Origin: Bacteroidota bacterium
Lineage (GTDB): Bacteria; Bacteroidota; Bacteroidia; Chitinophagales; Saprospiraceae
Direction: 5' to 3'
NCBI GenBank assembly: GCA_029557915.1
Contig: JAKQHS010000155.1
Location: 1-58,358, forward strand
DNA length: 58,358 nucleotides
Positions 8,845 through 17,291 of this stretch are shown here, one piece after another. The notes beneath the pieces were generated by a model. That model searched no databases. It had not been told where the DNA came from and saw only the letters and a list, made by a program, of their open reading frames with translations. The stretch's first letter is position 1, and each line of letters opens with the position of its first letter. The position numbers and the translations under genes were made by a program.

Positions 8845-10157
8845 TAAGCTTCGTGCAGGATCAGATGGATCAGGCTGGTAGCCAAACATCCCGCAAAAAA
8901 CCCTATCGCTGCCAGCCAGGCAATGCGTTTGAGATACCAGATAAAATCGATTTTTTCCATACCCATGGCAGCGACTCCCGCTGCTGAACCGATGATGAGC
9001 ATGCTCCCTCCCGTACCCGCGCTGAAGGCAATAAAATGCCACATCTTGGCATCCATGGGCAGCTCGTACATCCCCATCGTGGCGGCTACCAATGGGACGT
9101 TGTCGATGACCGCCGACATAATGCCGATCACGGTCGCCACCACGTCCTGATTGGGGATCACCCGGTCCATGTATGCTGCGAGTTGCGCCAGTTTCCCCAG
9201 GGATTCCAGTGCGGATATGGCCATCAGGATCCCTAAGAAAAACAAGATGGAGGATAATTCGATCCTGGATAGGGCATGGCGTACGGTGTATTTATGCCTC
9301 CGGTCTTCCGAAAAATCCTCTTCCGGATGGATGTATTCGGAGATCAGCCATACGATGGACAGTCCCAGCATCATGCCCATCCAGGGCGGCAGGTGGGTGA
9401 CGGTTTTGAATATCGGTACAAAGATGAGCGCGCCGACACCGGCGATCAGCATGGTCTTGCTGCTCAGCAGTTTTTCACGTTCGAGGTCCCTGGAATCAGC
9501 ACTGTGCATGCTGCTGATCTGTCCCTGGAATACTTTCAAAAAACTGGCGATAAACAAAGGGAGGGCCAGGCAAATGACGGAAGGGATGGCCAGGTTGACG
9601 ATCAACAGATAAGTGCTGACCTTACCGGCAATCCAAAGCATGGTGGTCGTCACATCCCCGATCGGAGTCCAGGCGCCCCCGGCATTGGCCGCGATGATCA
9701 CAAAGGAGACGTACCAGATCCGTTCATTGCGGTCCCGGATCAATTTTCTGAGGAGGGATACGAACACAATGGTAGTTGTGAGATTATCCAATACCGAGGA
9801 AAGAAAAAAAGCAAGCCAGGAGATGATCCACAATAATTTTCTTTTATCCGTGGTGCGGATCCGGTTGGTGATGACCGCAAAACCTTTGTGCAGGTCCACC
9901 AGTTCGACGATGGTCATGGCCCCTATCAGGAAGATCAGGATCGCGGCGATGGAGGACAAATGATGGAGAACCACATTGTTTACATCGTGGTGCCCAGCCT
10001 CCTCCGCCCCAAATACATTCAATCCCCCGATGGATATGAATGTCCAGCAGAGGATACCCATTAAAAGGGCGGGTATGGTTTTATCAAGTTTTAAAGGATG
10101 TTCAAATACGATCAGAAGGTAGCCCACTATGAAGCAGACAATGACCAGCATTTCCAT
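8844..10157 (-). CDS. nhaD: NhaD-type Na+/H+ antiporter, paralogue 2
   Basis: 437 aa from the ATG at 10157 (MEMLVIVCFIVGYLLIVF). The frame is open further upstream, but those residues have no family character. It carries the same conserved blocks as its neighbour: DNLTTTIVFVSLLRKLI, NAGGAWTPIGDVTTTMLWIAGK, DNVPLVAATMGMYELP, FSAGTGGSMLIIGSAAGVAAMG. It differs mainly in the loop after the first helices, where it has GGLNVFGAEEAGHHDVNNVV instead of the shorter paralogue loop, and in the central cytosolic loop. It starts 88 nt from the divergent dusB, so that gap must hold both promoters. Confidence 0.92.
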   Translation of the reverse strand: MEMLVIVCFIVGYLLIVFEHPLKLDKTIPALLMGILCWTFISIGGLNVFGAEEAGHHDVNNVVLHHLSSIAAILIFLIGAMTIVELVDLHKGFAVITNRIRTTDKRKLLWIISWLAFFLSSVLDNLTTTIVFVSLLRKLIRDRNERIWYVSFVIIAANAGGAWTPIGDVTTTMLWIAGKVSTYLLIVNLAIPSVICLALPLFIASFLKVFQGQISSMHSADSRDLEREKLLSSKTMLIAGVGALIFVPIFKTVTHLPPWMGMMLGLSIVWLISEYIHPEEDFSEDRRHKYTVRHALSRIELSSILFFLGILMAISALESLGKLAQLAAYMDRVIPNQDVVATVIGIMSAVIDNVPLVAATMGMYELPMDAKMWHFIAFSAGTGGSMLIIGSAAGVAAMGMEKIDFIWYLKRIAWLAAIGFFAGCLATSLIHLILHEA

Positions 10158-10245
10158 TGAGCTCAAATGATTTACCGACCAATATAGTTTGAAATATTTG
10201 ATTTGTGGTATAAGAACCTCACGGATCGTATCTTTGCCGGTCGAA

Positions 10246-11247
10246 ATGGTCAAAATCGCGGACATCGAACTGGGAGACTTTCCCATCCTGCTTGCTCCCA
10301 TGGAGGATGTCAGCGACCCGCCTTTCCGGGCTCTTTGCAAAATGCAGGGATGCGACCTGCTCTATACTGAATTTATCTCGGTGGAAGGCCTGATCCGCGA
10401 TGCGGCCAAAAGCTTGCAGAAACTGGATATTTATCCGGAGGAAAGGCCCATCGGCATCCAGATCTTCGGAGGCGAGATGGATTCCATGCTGCGGGCCATT
10501 CCGCTGGTGGAGGAAGCCGGGCCGGAAATCCTGGATATCAATTACGGTTGTCCGGTACACAATGTGGTTTGCCGGGACGCAGGGGCCGGCATCCTGAAGG
10601 ATATCCCGAAAATGGTAGCCCTCACCAAGGCCGTGGTAGAAAACACCCGCCTGCCCGTCACGGTCAAAACCAGGCTGGGTTGGGACGCCAATACCATCAA
10701 AATCGATGAAGTGGTCAGGCGCCTGCAGGATACCGGCATCCAGGCGATCAGCATCCACGCCCGCACCCGTTCACAGATGTACAAGGGGGAAGCCGACTGG
10801 ACCCATATTGCAAGGATTAAAAATGATCCTTCCATTTTTATTCCCGTTTTTGGAAACGGCGATATCGACAGCCCGCAAAAAGCCAAAGAATACAAAGAAC
10901 GCTATGGCCCGGATGGCATTATGATCGGCAGGGCCAGCATTGGCCATCCCTGGATCTTCAGAGAGATCAAACATTACCTGCGCACCGGTGAAATCCTCGA
11001 TCCCCCAAGCCTGGATGAACGGATCGAAGCGGTAAAGGCCCATCTTGATTTTTCCGTCCGATGGAAAGGCCCCAAACTTGGGGTGCTCGAAATGCGCAGA
11101 CATTATAAAAATTATTTCAGGGGCATCGAGGGCGCCAAATCTTTCCGTGAAAGACTGGTCCTCGAACCGGAAAGCCAGGGGATCCTCGAGATCCTCGAAG
11201 AGCTTCATGGACAGCTCATGCAAAGCCGGGAATCCCTTCCTGTTTAA
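10246..11247 (+). CDS. dusB: tRNA-dihydrouridine synthase (DusB-like)
   Basis: 333 aa from the ATG at 10246 (MVKIADIELGDF); an ATG in the same frame at 10189 gives a non-family N-terminal extension. FMN-dependent enzyme that reduces uridines in the tRNA D-loop. The TIM barrel shows LLAPMEDVSDPPFRALC, the catalytic-Cys segment NYGCPVHNVV, the substrate/FMN segments HARTRSQMYKGEADW and FGNGDIDS, and MIGRASIGHPWIF. The C-terminal helical tRNA-binding part follows. It lies 21 nt upstream of the nucleotidyltransferase gene, and both act on tRNA, so a small tRNA-modification operon is likely. Confidence 0.92.
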   Translation: MVKIADIELGDFPILLAPMEDVSDPPFRALCKMQGCDLLYTEFISVEGLIRDAAKSLQKLDIYPEERPIGIQIFGGEMDSMLRAIPLVEEAGPEILDINYGCPVHNVVCRDAGAGILKDIPKMVALTKAVVENTRLPVTVKTRLGWDANTIKIDEVVRRLQDTGIQAISIHARTRSQMYKGEADWTHIARIKNDPSIFIPVFGNGDIDSPQKAKEYKERYGPDGIMIGRASIGHPWIFREIKHYLRTGEILDPPSLDERIEAVKAHLDFSVRWKGPKLGVLEMRRHYKNYFRGIEGAKSFRERLVLEPESQGILEILEELHGQLMQSRESLPV

Positions 11248-11268
11248 CCCGCTGAACAACCGGTAACC

Positions 11269-12693
11269 GTGATCTTCAGCCTCAGCCCTTCTGAAAAAAA
11301 GATATTCCAGGTCGTCCGGGAATCCGCGGCCAGCCTGGGGATTCCTTGTTATGTGGTAGGAGGTTATGTCCGCGACAAATTGCTGGGGCGGGCTTCTCCC
11401 GATATTGATTTTCTGGCGGTAGGCAATGGGATCGCCCTGGCCCAGGAAGTGGCGGGAAGGCTTTACCCCATTCCCCGGATCAGCGTGTTTCAGCGTTTTG
11501 GCACCGCGCAGATCATCCACGGGGAGTTTGACCTTGAATTCGTAGGGGCCCGTAAAGAGTCGTACCGGGAAGATTCCAGGAAACCCATGGTGGAGGACGG
11601 CAGCCTGGAGGATGACCTCCGGCGCAGGGACTTTACCATCAATGCCATGGCGGTCAGCCTCAACGATGAGGATTTCGGGCAGTTGATAGACCTTTTCGAC
11701 GGTATGAAACACCTGGAGATGAAACTGATCAAAACGCCGCTGGAGCCGGAGCGCACCTTTTCCGATGATCCGTTGCGCATGCTCCGGGCCGTGCGGTTTG
11801 CCAGCCAGCTCGAATACACGATCGATGCGTTTACTTTCCGGGGCATTCAACAGACCGCTGACCGGATCAGCATCATTTCCATGGAGCGGATCTGCACCGA
11901 ACTGGAAAAAATCCTTTGCTCCCGGCAGCCTTCCACCGGGTTCAAGCTTTTGCACCTGGCAGGCCTTCTTAAATACATCCTGCCTGAACTCACCGCCCTC
12001 GAAGGGGTGGAATACAAGGATGGCAAAGGCCATAAGGATAATTTTTATCACACCCTCATGGTCCTGGACAATGTAGCCGCCAAATCGGAGAATATATGGC
12101 TTCGCTGGGCGGCGCTCTTTCATGACATTGGAAAGCCGGCGACCAAGAGGTTCAACGGCAAGCAGGGCTGGACCTTTCATGGCCACGACCTGCTGGGGGC
12201 AAGCATGTTGCCCCGTATATTCAAAAGACTGCGGCTTCCCGGGGACCACCGGTTGAAATATGTTCAAAACCTGGTCCGCCTTCACCTGCGCCCGATCAGC
12301 CTGACCAAAGAGGAAATCACCGACAGCGCCATACGCCGCGTGCTCTTTGAAGCCGGGGAGGACGTGGATGACCTGATGATCCTCTGTGAAGCAGATATCA
12401 CCAGTAAAAAACCCGAAAAGGTCAGGACCATCCTGGAAAATTACCAGATCGTCCGCTCCAGGATGTTGGAGATCGAACAAAAAGACCAGCTCCGCAACTG
12501 GCAACCTCCCATCGACGGCCAGGAAATCATGGACACCTTTGGCCTGAAGCCCTCCCTCCAGGTCGGACAGATCAAAACCGCGATCCGGGAAGCCATCCTG
12601 GATGGTAAAATCGACAACGATTACCAGCAGGCAAGAACTTTTATGCTCGAAGAAGCAGCCCGCATGGGTCTTAAACCGTTACAATCTATCTAA
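11269..12693 (+). CDS. cca: CCA-adding-type tRNA nucleotidyltransferase with HD domain
   Basis: 474 aa with a GTG start at 11269. It belongs to the class II nucleotidyltransferase fold: CYVVGGYVRDKLLG followed by PDIDFLAVG (catalytic acidic pair in DID), then LRRRDFTINAMAVSL and DPLRMLRAVRFASQL. These are the standard motifs of CCA-adding enzymes and poly(A) polymerases. The C-terminal half has an HD phosphohydrolase motif (WAALFHDIGKP...FHGHDLLGA), as found in bacterial tRNA CCA enzymes. The role is most likely to add or repair the CCA end of tRNA. Poly(A) polymerase is the alternative, but Bacteroidota proteins with this layout are usually annotated as CCA/tRNA nucleotidyltransferase. Confidence 0.88.
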   Translation: MIFSLSPSEKKIFQVVRESAASLGIPCYVVGGYVRDKLLGRASPDIDFLAVGNGIALAQEVAGRLYPIPRISVFQRFGTAQIIHGEFDLEFVGARKESYREDSRKPMVEDGSLEDDLRRRDFTINAMAVSLNDEDFGQLIDLFDGMKHLEMKLIKTPLEPERTFSDDPLRMLRAVRFASQLEYTIDAFTFRGIQQTADRISIISMERICTELEKILCSRQPSTGFKLLHLAGLLKYILPELTALEGVEYKDGKGHKDNFYHTLMVLDNVAAKSENIWLRWAALFHDIGKPATKRFNGKQGWTFHGHDLLGASMLPRIFKRLRLPGDHRLKYVQNLVRLHLRPISLTKEEITDSAIRRVLFEAGEDVDDLMILCEADITSKKPEKVRTILENYQIVRSRMLEIEQKDQLRNWQPPIDGQEIMDTFGLKPSLQVGQIKTAIREAILDGKIDNDYQQARTFMLEEAARMGLKPLQSI

Positions 12694-12705
12694 CTCATCT
12701 ATACT

Positions 12706-13155
12706 ATGAAATTATCTGCATTTGTTTTAGGCGCTCTGGTCATCCTCAGCTTCACCCGTTGCCTGGAGCCCAGCCAGTATGAACAGGATGACGACATCAT
12801 CCAGGACTATATCAAAAACAAAAACCTCCAGATGGTCAAACATGAGACCGGCCTTTATTACCAGATCATCAACTCCGGAAGCGGAGAGACTCCGGCATTG
12901 AGTGACAGCGTTTCCGTTCACTATAAGGGCTTTCTGACGAACGGCCAGCAATTTGACGGAACCACCACCAGTCCGGCGACTTTTTTGCTTGGTCAGTTGA
13001 TCCTGGGCTGGCAGATTGGGATACCCCTGGTCAAAGAAGGGGGTGAGATTATGTTGCTGGTGCCCAGCAGCCTGGGTTATGGATCCACTTCGGTTGGGCC
13101 GATTCCCCCCAACAGCGTGCTGGTCTTTGAGGTGGAACTGGTAGACGTGAAGTAG
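12706..13155 (+). CDS. FKBP-type peptidyl-prolyl isomerase lipoprotein
   Basis: 149 aa. The N-terminus MKLSAFVLGALVILSFTRC is a lipoprotein-like signal ending at Cys19. Residues 50-149 form one FKBP domain: VSVHYKGFLTNGQQFDGT, FLLGQLILGWQIGIPLVKEGG, MLLVPSSLGYG and IPPNSVLVFEVELVDV. These are the canonical active-site strands of the family. It is expected to act as a prolyl isomerase or chaperone in the periplasm, attached to a membrane. It follows the nucleotidyltransferase by 12 nt on the same strand and may be cotranscribed without a functional link. It converges with the phosphatase gene after an 11-nt gap. Confidence 0.9.
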   Translation: MKLSAFVLGALVILSFTRCLEPSQYEQDDDIIQDYIKNKNLQMVKHETGLYYQIINSGSGETPALSDSVSVHYKGFLTNGQQFDGTTTSPATFLLGQLILGWQIGIPLVKEGGEIMLLVPSSLGYGSTSVGPIPPNSVLVFEVELVDVK

Positions 13156-13166
13156 TTTATTATAAT

Positions 13167-13652
13167 TTAAAACTTCATTTCTTCCAGGCCGGTAAATCTT
13201 TTACCTTTTTTCCTGATTTTAAACAAGTTGGAATAATCCGATTCTTCGATTTTCGGTAAGCTGTATTTTATACCCATGGCATCCATCAGGCTGAGGGTGG
13301 AATTGCTGTGCCCAACCACCAGGACATTTCCTTCCAGGTTGCGCAGTTTATCGGCGAGGGCGTTTAAGGAATCCGGAGTGTAAAGCAGGATCTCCGCTCC
13401 GTTTAAATGGCTCAGCGGAGCGGCGGTTTGCCTGGTCCGTTTATAATTGGTGGAATAAATGTGTTCGATGTTTTCGTTGGATAAAAGGCTGGCCAGCTTT
13501 TCGGCCCTTTGGCGCCCGGTTTCGCTCAGGTCTGGGTCCCGGGTCGTGTCGGCCTTTTCCGCATGACGGACCAGGTAGATCTGGGATGATTTCTGGCAGG
13601 AAAACACCAACCAGATTGGAAGAAAAAGGAGGAGGCTTGGAAATTTTTTCAT
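13167..13652 (-). CDS. Histidine phosphatase (SixA/PGM-like) lipoprotein
   Basis: 161 aa. The signal MKKFPSLLLFLPIWLVFSC predicts a lipoprotein. The rest is a histidine-phosphatase fold: the catalytic RHG-type motif is YLVRHAEKAD, followed by SETGRQRAEKL, YSTNYKRTRQTAAPL and the second catalytic His in VLVVGHSNST. Such enzymes remove phosphate from small molecules or phosphohistidine; the substrate cannot be told. Its start overlaps the stop of lpxB by 4 nt, so it is translationally coupled to the surE-lpxB operon. Confidence 0.85.
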   Translation of the reverse strand: MKKFPSLLLFLPIWLVFSCQKSSQIYLVRHAEKADTTRDPDLSETGRQRAEKLASLLSNENIEHIYSTNYKRTRQTAAPLSHLNGAEILLYTPDSLNALADKLRNLEGNVLVVGHSNSTLSLMDAMGIKYSLPKIEESDYSNLFKIRKKGKRFTGLEEMKF

Positions 13653-14752
13653 GCTTTAAATTGAAGTTTATTGATGATGGAAGCCGCCACCCGCGCAGAG
13701 GCGTTGGCCGGTTGAAGCAGGTCGTGTAATTTTCCGTATTCTTTTGCGATCAAAGCCGGATCCAGTTTTTGGGTGGCATCGATCAGCTTGTCCGGGGTCA
13801 GGTCGTGCTGTATGAGTTCAGGCAGGAGGGGATAATCGAGGATCAGGTTGACCAGGGATATATATTTTACACGGATCAGCCTTTTGGCGATATGATAGGA
13901 AAGGGGATTGCCGGCATAACAAACGACCTGGGGAACGCGGAAAAGCGCCGTCTCCAGGGTGGCTGTTCCCGAACTCACCCAGGCCAGGCTGGCCAGGGAC
14001 AATATGGAATAGGTATGATGGTGAAAGATCCGGATGCCGGCCTTACCCTGGTCATTCGCGATCCCCTCATACAGGGACAGCGGTTGAGCGGGGGCCGCAG
14101 CGATAACCGGAGTGTGCTCAGGGAATGCGTCAAGGGCGCGGAGCAGGACCGGGAGGATCCGGGTGATCTCCTGTTTCCGGCTTCCCGGCAATAAGGCCAG
14201 GACTTTTTTACCTTTTAATTCCTCCGCGATCATCTTGTCCGGCTTAAAACTGCCGGTGCTTTCCAGGAGGGGATGGCCTACATATTCCGGAAAGACCTGG
14301 TATTTTTTATAAAATTCATTTTCAAAAGGAAGGATGGTAAACAATTGTTCGACGCAGGACCGGATGATCTTCACCCTTCCGGGTTTCCAGGCCCAGAGTT
14401 GAGGGGATATATAATAGAATATCCGGAAGCCGTTTTTTTTGGCCCATTCCGCGATCCGCAGGTTGAACCCCGGGTAATCGATCAGGATCAGGGCATGGGG
14501 CTTGAAATGTAGGAGGTCTTCCTTGCAGAGCTTAAAATTGCGGTGGATGGTCCGGATATTCTGGATGACTTCCACAAAGCCCATGAAGGCGAGGTCCTTG
14601 TAATGTTTGACGATTTTTGCACCGGCCGCTTCCATCAGGTCGCCTCCCCAGGCCCGGATTTCCGCGTCCTGGTCCAGGCTCCGGATTTGTTTTACCAGGT
14701 TGGACCCATGCAGGTCGCCGGAAGCTTCGCCGGACAGGATATAATATTTCAT
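13649..14752 (-). CDS. lpxB: Lipid-A-disaccharide synthase
   Basis: 367 aa, close to the usual 370-390. GT19 family enzyme that joins UDP-diacylglucosamine and lipid X to make the lipid A disaccharide on the inner face of the cytoplasmic membrane. Diagnostic segments are YYILSGEASGDLHGSNLVK at the N-terminus, WGGDLMEAAG, YISPQLWAWKPGRVK, FEYVGHP-like FPEYVGHPLLES, LLPGSRKQEI and SSGTATLETALFRVPQVVCY. It sits in an operon surE / small membrane protein / lpxB / phosphatase, an arrangement common in Bacteroidota. Confidence 0.95.
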   Translation of the reverse strand: MKYYILSGEASGDLHGSNLVKQIRSLDQDAEIRAWGGDLMEAAGAKIVKHYKDLAFMGFVEVIQNIRTIHRNFKLCKEDLLHFKPHALILIDYPGFNLRIAEWAKKNGFRIFYYISPQLWAWKPGRVKIIRSCVEQLFTILPFENEFYKKYQVFPEYVGHPLLESTGSFKPDKMIAEELKGKKVLALLPGSRKQEITRILPVLLRALDAFPEHTPVIAAAPAQPLSLYEGIANDQGKAGIRIFHHHTYSILSLASLAWVSSGTATLETALFRVPQVVCYAGNPLSYHIAKRLIRVKYISLVNLILDYPLLPELIQHDLTPDKLIDATQKLDPALIAKEYGKLHDLLQPANASARVAASIINKLQFKA

Positions 14753-14773
14753 TGAGCGGCCATGACTTGGTGA

Positions 14774-15094
14774 TCAGAATAATTCGCCTGCGAATTTAAT
14801 GACCCATAAAGCCACGCAGATAAAGGTCGATACGGCCATTCCCCGCATGCTCTGATTCCAGCGCAGTTTTTTGAACGCTTGCATGAGGATCATATTGGCA
14901 AAAAGGGCCAGCAGGGCCAGGGTCCTGGGCCGAAGCAGATGGAGATCCTGGTTTTCATTTCCCGTCGCCATTTTTCCAATGGATTCGGAAAGGTAAAGCA
15001 AACCGGCAAAGAGCACGATGGGGAGAAAGAGGCCGGAGACCAGCCCGTTGATCCACTGGTCGCGCCGGAATATCCTTGCCAGGAGATCAGACAT
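14774..15094 (-). CDS. Small integral membrane protein between surE and lpxB
   Basis: 106 aa from the ATG at 15094 (MSDLLARIFRRDQWING); upstream in-frame sequence is the surE gene read in another frame. Three hydrophobic segments are visible: LVSGLFLPIVLFAGLLYL, TLALLALFANMILMQAF and AVSTFICVALWVIKF. No catalytic motif. It overlaps the end of surE by 8 nt and ends 21 nt before lpxB, so it is in the same operon. Function unknown; the setting suggests an envelope role. Confidence 0.75.
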   Translation of the reverse strand: MSDLLARIFRRDQWINGLVSGLFLPIVLFAGLLYLSESIGKMATGNENQDLHLLRPRTLALLALFANMILMQAFKKLRWNQSMRGMAVSTFICVALWVIKFAGELF

Positions 15095-15857
15095 TTTCAA
15101 GAAATCTAAGGGGTTCAATGGCCTGGTACCGGGTGAGGTTGTGGCCTGAAGGGACAACGGAGATATAACCGTTGTGCAGGGCCCATTCATCCGTGTCTTC
15201 CAGGGCATCCCGGGTGACGAATTTTCCGGTCAGCCAATAATATTTCTGCCCCCTCGGATCGGTCCCTTCCATAAATTCCTCCTGCCATCTTCCTTCCGCC
15301 TGGCGACAGACGCGGATACCCCGGATCTCCGATTTTTTCAGTTTGGGAATGTTTACATTCAGCAGGTTGGTATGGGTAAGGCCATGACGAAGGGTCTTTT
15401 CAATAATATGCCTGACGTAAAATTCGGAAGATTCAAAATCGGCGTCAAAGGAAAAGTCCAGCAGAGAAAAACCGATCGAATCAATCCCTTCAATGGAGGC
15501 CTCCATGGCCGCGGACATCGTCCCGGAATAAATGATGTTGATGGACGAATTGGATCCGTGATTGATTCCCGAGAGGCAGAGGTTCACCTTCCGGCCGCGC
15601 AGCACCAGGTGTTTGGCCAGTTTTACGCAGTCGACCGGGGTGCCGGTGCATTCATACGCTTCGATGTCTCCGAAGGTATTCACACGGTTAATCCGTAAAG
15701 GGGATTCAAGCGTTACCGCATGGCCCTGTCCGGATTGGGGGCTGTTGGGGGCGACGATTACGATTTCCCCGAATTCGGCGGCGACTTTAACCAGGGCCCG
15801 GATCCCCGGGGCAAACAGTCCATCGTCATTGGTCACAAGGATAAGTGGTCTGGGCAT
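15087..15857 (-). CDS. surE: 5'/3'-nucleotidase SurE
   Basis: 256 aa. Metal-dependent nucleoside monophosphatase. It has the N-terminal metal site ILVTNDDGLFAPGIRAL (Asp-Asp pair), APNSPQSGQGHAVT, GTPVDCVKLA, and LSGINHGSNSSINIIYSGTMSAAMEA, all conserved in SurE. Length fits the family. It is the first gene of the surE-membrane protein-lpxB-phosphatase operon. A TAnnTTTG box lies 11 nt ahead of its ATG. Confidence 0.95.
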   Translation of the reverse strand: MPRPLILVTNDDGLFAPGIRALVKVAAEFGEIVIVAPNSPQSGQGHAVTLESPLRINRVNTFGDIEAYECTGTPVDCVKLAKHLVLRGRKVNLCLSGINHGSNSSINIIYSGTMSAAMEASIEGIDSIGFSLLDFSFDADFESSEFYVRHIIEKTLRHGLTHTNLLNVNIPKLKKSEIRGIRVCRQAEGRWQEEFMEGTDPRGQKYYWLTGKFVTRDALEDTDEWALHNGYISVVPSGHNLTRYQAIEPLRFLENV

Positions 15858-15868
15858 AGATCAGGGGG

Positions 15869-15876
15869 CAAAAATA
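15869..15876 (-). promoter_or_regulatory. TAnnTTTG -7 box of the surE operon
   Basis: TATTTTTG on the minus strand, separated by 11 nt (C-rich) from the surE ATG at 15857. A short-leader transcript is inferred. Confidence 0.5.
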
Positions 15877-15989
15877 AGGTTTGCGGGGGAGTCAGGGAGA
15901 AGAAGGAGAAAAGGAGAAAAGGAGGAAGGGCGAAAGGTGAAAGGCGAAGGGCGAAGGGAGCATGAGGGTTAGTGTGCTCGCCTTTGAAT

Positions 15990-16066
15990 CCTGATAGCTG
16001 ATAGCTGATAGCTGAGTGCTGTATGCTGAAAGCTGAATGCTGAACGCTGATAGCCGAAAGCCGTCT
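15990..16066. repeat. Heptanucleotide array GCTGNNN, 11 units
   Basis: Period-7 units share GCTG (or a one-base variant) with three variable bases: CCTGATA, GCTGATA twice, GCTGAGT, GCTGTAT, GCTGAAA, GCTGAAT, GCTGAAC, GCTGATA, GCCGAAA, GCCGTCT. It lies between the divergent surE and holA starts, preceded at 15906-15960 by a purine-rich stretch that is also partly period 7 (GCGAAAG, GTGAAAG, GCGAAGG twice). Confidence 0.9.
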
Positions 16067-16079
16067 TTCTCCTATCTTT

Positions 16080-17090
16080 ATGCCGCGCATGAATGCCGAC
16101 GAATTTATTGATTCGATCAAAAAGGGGGAGCCTTATCCGGTCTACCTGCTCCATGGGGAAGAACCTTATTTTATTGATCAGATTTCCGACTTTTTCCAGG
16201 ATCAGCTGCTGAATGAAACCGAACAGGTTTTTAATCGGAGGGTATTTTACGGGAAGGAAACTGATTTTAAAACCGTGCTCGATGAAGCCCGGCAATATCC
16301 TATGATGTCCAGCCGCCGCCTGGTCCTCGTCCGGGAGGCCCAGGAAATGAAGGGCATGGATGAAATGGTAGGTTATTTTGAAAACCCGGTGGCCTCGACC
16401 ATCCTCGTTTTGTGTTATAAGTACAAAAAGTTTGATCAGCGCACCCGGGCCGCCAAAGCCATCAAACAGCACGGGATGGTCTTTGAATCCAAACCCCTGT
16501 ATGATAACCAGGTCCCGGACTGGATCCTGAAAGAGGCTTTCCGCAGAGGCATCAAAATTGCTCCGGATGCCTGCCAGCTGATGGCCGAATATCTGGGCAC
16601 CGACCTGGGCTCCATCGTACAGGCCATCGACAAGATCGTGATCTCCGCCACCCCCGGTGAAGTGGTCACGGCCCATGACCTCGATGATTTTATCGGCATC
16701 CATAAGGATTTTAATGTTTTCGAATTGCAGAAAGCCATAGGGCAGCGGGATACCGTAAAGGCCTTCCGGATCATCCATTATTTTGAAGCCAACCCCAAAG
16801 CCAGCCCCATGGTGATGATCCTGGCCAACCTCTATGCCTATCTCGCGAAATTGTTTGCCGCCCGTGCCGCCAATGCCAGAAACGATCAGGACCTGATGGC
16901 CGCCCTGCAATTGAAAAGTCCTTTTTTTCTAAAAGAATACAAGGAGGCCCTGAAACACTTCAGCCTGCCCCAACTCGAGGAAGCCTTGCTCCTGCTCCGG
17001 GAATACGACCTTAAATACAAGGGGGTCAACAGCAAAGGGGTCGAAGAGGGGGCCCTGTTGAAAGAATTGGTCAGCCGCATCCTGCTTTAA
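16080..17090 (+). CDS. holA: DNA polymerase III subunit delta
   Basis: 336 aa. Clamp-loader subunit that opens the beta sliding clamp. Recognised from PVYLLHGEEPYFIDQISDF near the N-terminus, the delta-type RecA-like fold with VLVREAQEM and LVLCYKYKKFDQRTR, and GTDLGSIVQAIDKIVI in the helical lid. The C-terminal collar domain contains MVMILANLYAYLAKLFAAR and LLLREYDLKYKGV. The ATG at 16080 directly follows a TATCTTT promoter-like stretch, and a second ATG lies three codons on. Monocistronic; the trp leader region follows. Confidence 0.9.
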   Translation: MPRMNADEFIDSIKKGEPYPVYLLHGEEPYFIDQISDFFQDQLLNETEQVFNRRVFYGKETDFKTVLDEARQYPMMSSRRLVLVREAQEMKGMDEMVGYFENPVASTILVLCYKYKKFDQRTRAAKAIKQHGMVFESKPLYDNQVPDWILKEAFRRGIKIAPDACQLMAEYLGTDLGSIVQAIDKIVISATPGEVVTAHDLDDFIGIHKDFNVFELQKAIGQRDTVKAFRIIHYFEANPKASPMVMILANLYAYLAKLFAARAANARNDQDLMAALQLKSPFFLKEYKEALKHFSLPQLEEALLLLREYDLKYKGVNSKGVEEGALLKELVSRILL

Positions 17091-17139
17091 ACAATGTTTA
17101 AATTTTTTTAAACGTCTTAGGACAATTCAAAAACGGCAT

Positions 17140-17147
17140 TATATTTG
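17140..17147 (+). promoter_or_regulatory. TAnnTTTG -7 box of the trp operon
   Basis: TATATTTG, 18 nt upstream of the leader-peptide ATG at 17166. A clear -33 TTTG is not seen at the usual distance. Confidence 0.6.
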
Positions 17148-17165
17148 CCTTCCGAAGTAAATAAA

Positions 17166-17222
17166 ATGAAAAAAACTAACAATAGCTGGTGGTGGCAGGT
17201 CCCTGATCCCCGGGTGGTCTGA
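17166..17222 (+). CDS. trpL: trp operon leader peptide with three consecutive Trp codons
   Basis: 18 codons: MKKTNNSWWWQVPDPRVV then TGA. Three tandem TGG codons lie at 17187-17195. This is what a ribosome-mediated tryptophan attenuator needs, and the first structural gene downstream is trpE. It is too short for standard gene finding. The stop codon is one nucleotide ahead of the anti-terminator strand CAAGCC (17224-17229). Confidence 0.9.
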   Translation: MKKTNNSWWWQVPDPRVV

Positions 17223-17291
17223 GCAAGCCAGTTGTTTGTTAAAATAGCATATAACCAAAGCGGCTTGTCGGTGCACCCGGCAGGCCGCTTT
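17184..17291 (+). promoter_or_regulatory. trp attenuator with mutually exclusive hairpins
   Basis: Strand 1 AGCTGG (17184-17189, contains the first Trp codon) can pair with strand 2 CCAGTT (17228-17233). Strand 2 CAAGCC (17224-17229) can pair with strand 3 GGCTTG (17262-17267). Strand 3 AAAGCGGCTTG (17257-17267) pairs with strand 4 CAGGCCGCTTT (17281-17291), extended inward to a stem of about 15 bp with a 5-nt loop. Stalling at the Trp codons would leave strand 2 free and block the 3:4 stem. The tract after the stem is TTTCAGTTTG, not a clean T run, and trpE starts 13 nt later, so control of translation is also possible. Confidence 0.8.

Noticed and set aside
10771-12504. 577-codon frame on the - strand across dusB and the nucleotidyltransferase gene
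   Set aside because: Spans two well-supported genes in antisense and is the mirror of their codon bias.
13140-13185. Terminator between the convergent FKBP and phosphatase genes
   Set aside because: Only a loose GAAGT...ACTTC dyad with a long A/T loop; not convincing.
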